DNA from: Anastatus disparis
Lineage: Eukaryota > Arthropoda > Insecta > Hymenoptera > Eupelmidae
Assembly (NCBI GenBank): GCA_017163975.1
Contig: JAFFSR010000136.1
Location: forward strand, 7,189,501-7,253,500
Direction of reading: 5' to 3'
Length of the DNA stretch: 64,000 bases
This document shows, piece after piece, positions 58,805 through 64,000 of this stretch. The position numbers were made by a program, and so were the translations under genes. Position 1 is the first letter of the stretch, and each line of letters opens with the position of its first letter. The notes below the pieces were generated by a model. It did no database searches. It saw only the letters and a program-made list of their open reading frames with translations, and was not told where the DNA came from.

Positions 58805-59560
58805 TGTTTATAATTTATAAATAATATACTGACAAAAAGAATCTGTAAAGATAAATTAAATTATATTATAAAGCAACAGAATTCAACAGTGATATAAATA
58901 TCTCCACGCGTTTTTTTTTAAATTTTCTTAAACCTCACGTGATGTTAAATATTCTGAAAAAAATATTTCACAAGTTTTTAATGAAATTCGTTTACGAATA
59001 ATAATTAATTTACATGTCGAAACAAAGTTATTACAAAATTTAAACGCGTCGTAAATGTTGCAATAGAATGGATCTCTCGACACGTTTTGTATCAACTATA
59101 CAAGAGTAACCGCACGTGATGTTACTCTTTACGAGATAAAGAATTCTTATCATATAAAAGTCGATTGATTCTAACTCAAGGTCAACGTTTATCCGTTAGA
59201 AAATATATTGTTATAAATTAATACTTACTTTTTAATAATAATAAAATAAAATAAATGCACTAAACTAACTTTTATTCACATCAACAAAATAAATAACAAA
59301 TCCGTACGAATAATGTAAAATAAATCTAGTTTTTCAAGCGCACGCTTTAAAACTAGCTTCAATAATTTGATGCTAGCGTCGGTTGTCAATGATTTTACAA
59401 GACTGAACTGTTTTGATCTAAAACTCTTTGACGATTTGAGTTTTTTTTTTCTTTTTTCTTCTCTTCAATGTTTTTCCACATTCTCTGATTTGCATAACCT
59501 GACTTGCGTAAAACCTCCCAACTGGCCTGGCCTTATATTCTCTGCAATGTCTTAAGCGCG
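58805..59560 (-). promoter_or_regulatory. Mpc1 upstream region with two CACGTG E-boxes
   Basis: A 5' UTR exon piece (58805-58828) precedes an acceptor; a candidate donor GTAAGT is at 59228-59223. CACGTGATGTTA occurs twice (58936-58947 and 59113-59124), each a CACGTG E-box of the type bound by bHLH-Zip factors (Myc/Max, Mondo/Mlx, USF, MITF/TFEB). A CG-containing block at 59320-59560 may be the promoter. Which factor acts is not known. Confidence 0.4.
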
Positions 59561-60339
59561 CTTGTATAATCAATTCATGTATTCTATCAAGTCTACGAAA
59601 ACAAGTATAAATTGTATATTGATAATGGTAATCATATATGACGATAGAAACTACACTGTTAGAAATACAATTTTAAACGTATCGAATATTATATTTAATA
59701 TAAACTTTTCTTCTATTTATATGATCATTTTTATTTATTGGAATATACGGATTTTTGTAATCTTATTTATTATACTGTAACAGCAACAATGGGATATCGA
59801 TAGATTGTTATTATTTATAAATATATTATTATTTATGATAACGTTTCATAAAAATGGCATTGATTTTTTTTATATTACATTGTTGGACTCAATAATCAAA
59901 TTTATTTGAACAACTTGTTGATATAGATTGAATAAATAAACAATTATTTACATATATATAATAAAGTTTAATAGTGAAATTAAACTAATTTCAAATTTAT
60001 GACGATGTTTATAGCTTTTTATACACACTAACTAAATTATAATAGAAATTCAGTTTATAAATGTAAAAGTAACGATAAGAATTTCACTACAATGAACTTT
60101 GATTTTACTTTATCAAAATAAAATTGATAAAATTGAAAACACATTAATAATAAAATGAATTTTCATTTCTGAGAAAAAATGGTGATAATTTTAATAAAAG
60201 TAAATTTATTTCTATATAAAAAATTTTTAATTGGATTTAAATGAGAAAGCAATTAATTCATCACACTGTTTTGAAAAACGTAGCATCCTATTGTAAATTG
60301 CGAGAAACAACTTAATTACCATTAAAATAAGTCAATCAA

Positions 60340-61060
60340 CGTCTAGTACCCTAAAAAAAGAATCACTTTTCCGCTCCCATAAAGAACGATACATTTTGTT
60401 ATCGTTCCTCGGTATAACCTCCATTTTTAGCCTTCATCCGTCATTTTGCCGTGACGGATTTACATACAACAGTTTACACGCATAATTTATCAGATACCCC
60501 CTTATGCATACATCTCATCATCCTAAAAAACTCCCTTTTCTATATTCATCTACAATATTTCGTCTATTTTCTTTTTTATAGTCCACCCCTTAAGAACACT
60601 CAACGCTTCTCATTTCATAATAAATGCGTGCAGATATTATTATTTCGCGCGTCTAATATTGATGGCCAACTTGTATTCGAACGTTGCATATGTATGTATG
60701 CGTCCAAAGAGGCTGGTGGGGGAGATAAAATAAGAATTCAAGAAAAAAAAGAGGGGTTATGTTTAACGCATGCGTAGTAAGTCCAATAGAGGGTGGTATT
60801 ATTGATCCAAATTTTAACTGTATATAGAAAGATATAAGCTAAGTAGTAATAGTAGTAGTTTTAGTAGTAGTAGTAGTTGTTGGTAGAATGAGATGAACGA
60901 GAAATTTTTTCCCCCCTTCTTTTTTTACTTCCAATTGCGTGCCATGACTTACTTGCACCCTTCGCACTATTTAATACTGATGCTGCTTATGTATCTGCGC
61001 TGCTACGTACTGAGCTATTCTTGACAAAAGCTATTTTTCAATTGGAGAAACGCTCCATTT
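60340..61060. other. Island with TAG/GTA triplet run
   Basis: Less AT-rich, CG-containing (60360-60460, 60600-60780), with a TAGTAG triplet run (about 60843-60877) and CTGCTTATG/TGCGCTGC words near 60985-61005. The 108-codon frame at 60451-60777 is not recognisable. Confidence 0.35.
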
Positions 61061-61599
61061 TTAATCAATTTCAACGCTGTTTTTCCATTATATTACGTAT
61101 TTATCGTTTATTTTATTTTTTTATCAGAGTCAGTAGAAAACGGATGAGTCTAGCGAGACGAAAATAAAGAGTTTACTAACTTTGCTTTTCAAATAGTTCA
61201 AAAATTATTTTTATAGAGAGATTTAATTGAAAAGATTATATGATTTTGAAAAAGTTCTATCTCAGATTAATTTAAGTAATTTGAAAATCTTGTAAAACTA
61301 AATAGTAAGCCATAAAAGGCTTATATAACTTCAAAATACAGCGTAATAATGGCCAGATTATTGTTATGTGCATTAATTAATTTAATCAACTATATATAAT
61401 GTATAAACTAAAAAGCTTGCTTTTAGTAATAATGTTAATAAGTTATTTTCAGAATAAAAATATACAGCATTTGATCAAATCAAAATATAATTTTTTTAAT
61501 TACATTTTCTTCTGTACGCTCATAACGTCAACTTTAAAGATTATATTTATTTTATCACTCGAGTACATTTAAAACACGAAAAAAATTCTTTATCCATAC

Positions 61600-61985
61600 A
61601 TTGTTCATTCACATTTTCCTAAAACTCCAATCCAATAAGCGATAGTCTCAGCTTTCTTGTACATATATAAAAGCGAAAAAAAGGGAGAGACACAAATTTA
61701 TACAATCCTGCCTACGAAAGTAGCTTTAGCGTGTACGTCCCCTTGCATATGCATTCGTCCGTATAGAGCGTATATATATTCTCACAACGATATAGTTTTT
61801 TTCCCTTATTCGCAAAGCAAATCCTTACCCTCTCCCATTTTTCCTAGGTATTCTATATATGTATACATATACATGGAATTACTAGAGGCACTTAAGGGTA
61901 TTGCGTCTATATATTTTCATGGAAATTATTGGCTGCATATGTATGTGTATGGCGGATTAGAATTTTCTACGTACATGTAAACTTT
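61600..61985. other. Island with TATATA runs
   Basis: ACATATATAAAAG near 61660, GCGTATATATATTC near 61768, ATATATGTATACATATACAT near 61854-61873. Open frame 61657-61980 is compositional. Confidence 0.3.
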
Positions 61986-62339
61986 AATAATGATATGTAA
62001 AAAGTTTTATAAATTTGTTTTTTGTAATGTATAAAGTTACTTGCAAAATTTAAGAATATTACAAAATAAAAGTATAGATATGGAAAATTGCTTTCATGAT
62101 ATAAATTATAATTTAAAGTTTTTTTACATTTTTCTATTAAATAAATGAAAAATTATTTATCGAAAGGTTATTTTATCATATTCTAATATTTTGATACAGA
62201 AATAGTTACTAGAATTTTACTCATCTTAATTTTAACAATAAAATTCAAATCTTATTTCAAAAGTATCGCTTTAACTTTATTGAGATAATTACATATAAAA
62301 CTAAACAACACTTTAACAATTTAACAAGTTAATTTAAAA

Positions 62340-62870
62340 CTTAAATTTTAGCCAACAACAAGAATCAGATGATCGGCCTTTATGCTCCCTTGTGAAAATT
62401 GTTTCTTTCTTTTAACACGAAGCCGCTGATCTTTGTTATGTACAAGTAAAACCCAGCTTTGAAATTCCTTGTTTGTATTCCTGAGGTGGGCAAACGTTGA
62501 ACTTGTCGCGTTCTTTTGATGTCTCGTTGCTGACGTGCTAGAATGAGATTCTCTCTTTCTTCTTTTTTCCTCTTTTTTTTTTACTTTCGTTTTATTCTCT
62601 TTTATACACTTTTACTTAAGTTTCGTCTGTGTGCGTTTAAAGTCCGATCTGAATGCGTCCTTCGTATTTGGCCAAAAGCAACCCTCGCTCAGCTTTTTCT
62701 TCCCTTTACTCTTCATTTTCCTTTATGTAAACTTTTCTTTTCTTCCTTTTTTTTTACTTTATTCTTTTTGTTTATCTTTCGTTTTACTATTTTTTTTCCT
62801 ACGGACTTTATTTCGAATGCTAGTTTTAAAGTTGATTTTGTCCTTGTGCTTTTACTAAAGTAGTTTTATG
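62340..62870. other. T/C-rich island
   Basis: Unique CG-containing DNA (62360-62560) followed by a T/C-rich stretch to 62800. Frames of 75 and 106 codons in different registers reflect the T/C bias. Confidence 0.3.
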
Positions 62871-64000
62871 CTATTGCTTGTTTCCTTATCTTGTAAAATG
62901 TATTGTTAAATTTGAAAAATTAAATGAATTTTTATTAGGATAATACTATACTCCTGAATTAATAAACAACATTTGAATTTACAGTTTAAACCAATTAAAA
63001 GAAATATGTTTTACGAATATCTCTTTTACTATTTTGCATTTTGTCTATCTTTACAAAAATACATCTCTTTAATCAACATAAAAATTCTTTCTTATTCATT
63101 TTTTTTTCAATTAATAAAAAAAAAAAAATTGGAACGAATAGAATATTATTGAATTTCTACGACGTAAACGAACTAAATTTTTAAGTCTTTTTTAAGTGAA
63201 TGGTGCAACACAAAAGTCCAAAATAACTTTTTATAATAAACATTAAAGATAAGCTCAGATGGTCATTAAGATATAGCACAGATTAAAACCCTGTTATAAA
63301 AAAACTAAGAAAACTTATCTTACTTTAATATGTTTTGATCTCTCTTAATGTCAACATTCTTTAATTATTATTTCAATTAAAGATTTCGTGCTATTTAACA
63401 AGATTAATTCTATAATTAAAATGATAATTTGTACGTTAATTTTTATTAGCTCATGAAACATATGTATCATATTAATGTGCTCATAATTATTAACACAATA
63501 AATTTTGATTATTGTTCATAAAAAATTGATAACAATTTAATTCTTTATCTATACGATTTTCTTTATACATCAAACACTTCTCTTTCAATCCTCATTACAA
63601 GAAAAGACGTTTTTATACTACAGCTATCCAGTTTGTTGAATAAATTTAACTTCGCTGCATTCCTTGAGTATTCCACGAGAAATGCAAATATCTGAGAAGA
63701 CAGGACTTTATTTATGCACTCTCATTGACGACGAAGTACTTAATTGTTTCCATTCGATGAGAAACAGTTCGTTTCCTTAACACGATTCGCCACTGTTGAC
63801 AACTGAGGAATTTTTTTAAACTTTCTTCTTCCTATTATCGAATAGTTAGCTAATTTTTATAGAAATCTATCTTTGTATTTGCTTCTGTTAACTATTGTTA
63901 AATATCATTATTTTATATTAACCAAATGGAAAAAATAAAAAAAAAAATAGATTTTTTGTTTTTTTGCAAAACAAAAGGTAAATTTACAATCGTATCCTTG

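Larger units (their letters stand above)
59561..64000. other. Gene desert, right end
   Basis: No exon recognised. AT-rich spacers at 59561-60339, 61061-61599, 61986-62339 and 62871-64000 hold nothing I can name; the islands between them are listed separately. Confidence 0.5.

Overview
The window is AT-rich eukaryotic DNA from an insect. Short exons with GT-AG introns, a serine-rich MYST acetyltransferase, degenerate non-LTR and DIRS-like retrotransposons, tRNA-derived SINEs and many TA-flanked foldback MITEs all fit, and I lean towards Hymenoptera (inference, not proven). It is gene-poor. Four genes could be assembled exon by exon, all on the minus strand. They are a KAT7/HBO1-type histone acetyltransferase (12264-16762, C-terminal half missing), UDP-glucose 4-epimerase Gale (18266-20368, complete, six exons), a two-exon gene for a 46-residue secreted peptide precursor that I do not recognise (32700-33198), and mitochondrial pyruvate carrier 1 (58094-58804, complete, three exons).

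Layout. 1-12263 has no recognisable exon. It is either a very large last intron of the acetyltransferase gene or an assembly problem. 12.3-20.9 kb holds the acetyltransferase and Gale in head-to-tail order, with a 0.69 kb TTAA-flanked hairpin element in one intron of the former. 21-24.8 kb is AT-rich with one unexplained less AT-rich block. 24.8-37 kb is a transposon graveyard: a DIRS-like RT fragment abuts an I/R1-type non-LTR element that is itself split by insertions. It is followed by hAT-like debris, a 1.07 kb perfect-ended foldback, a SINE nested inside another inverted-repeat element, and several small MITEs. The peptide gene sits among these. 37-57.4 kb and 59.6-64 kb are gene deserts with SINEs and MITEs. 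MPC1 lies between them.

A striking large-scale pattern is the alternation, in both deserts and in the left 12 kb, of very AT-rich DNA with about two dozen 0.3-1.2 kb islands. The islands are less AT-rich, rich in CG dinucleotides, and carry GA/CT tracts and TATATA/ACATATA runs. They contain no convincing coding exons and look like regulatory or accessible-chromatin elements.

The genes do not form a pathway, though Gale (Leloir galactose pathway) and MPC1 (pyruvate import) are both housekeeping carbon-metabolism genes. The most interesting candidate for something undescribed is the small secreted peptide. It has a clear signal peptide, a Lys-Arg cleavage site, and a predicted 16-residue mature peptide with one Cys and a Tyr in an acidic context suited to sulfation. 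It has a TATA box upstream and a poly(A) signal downstream.
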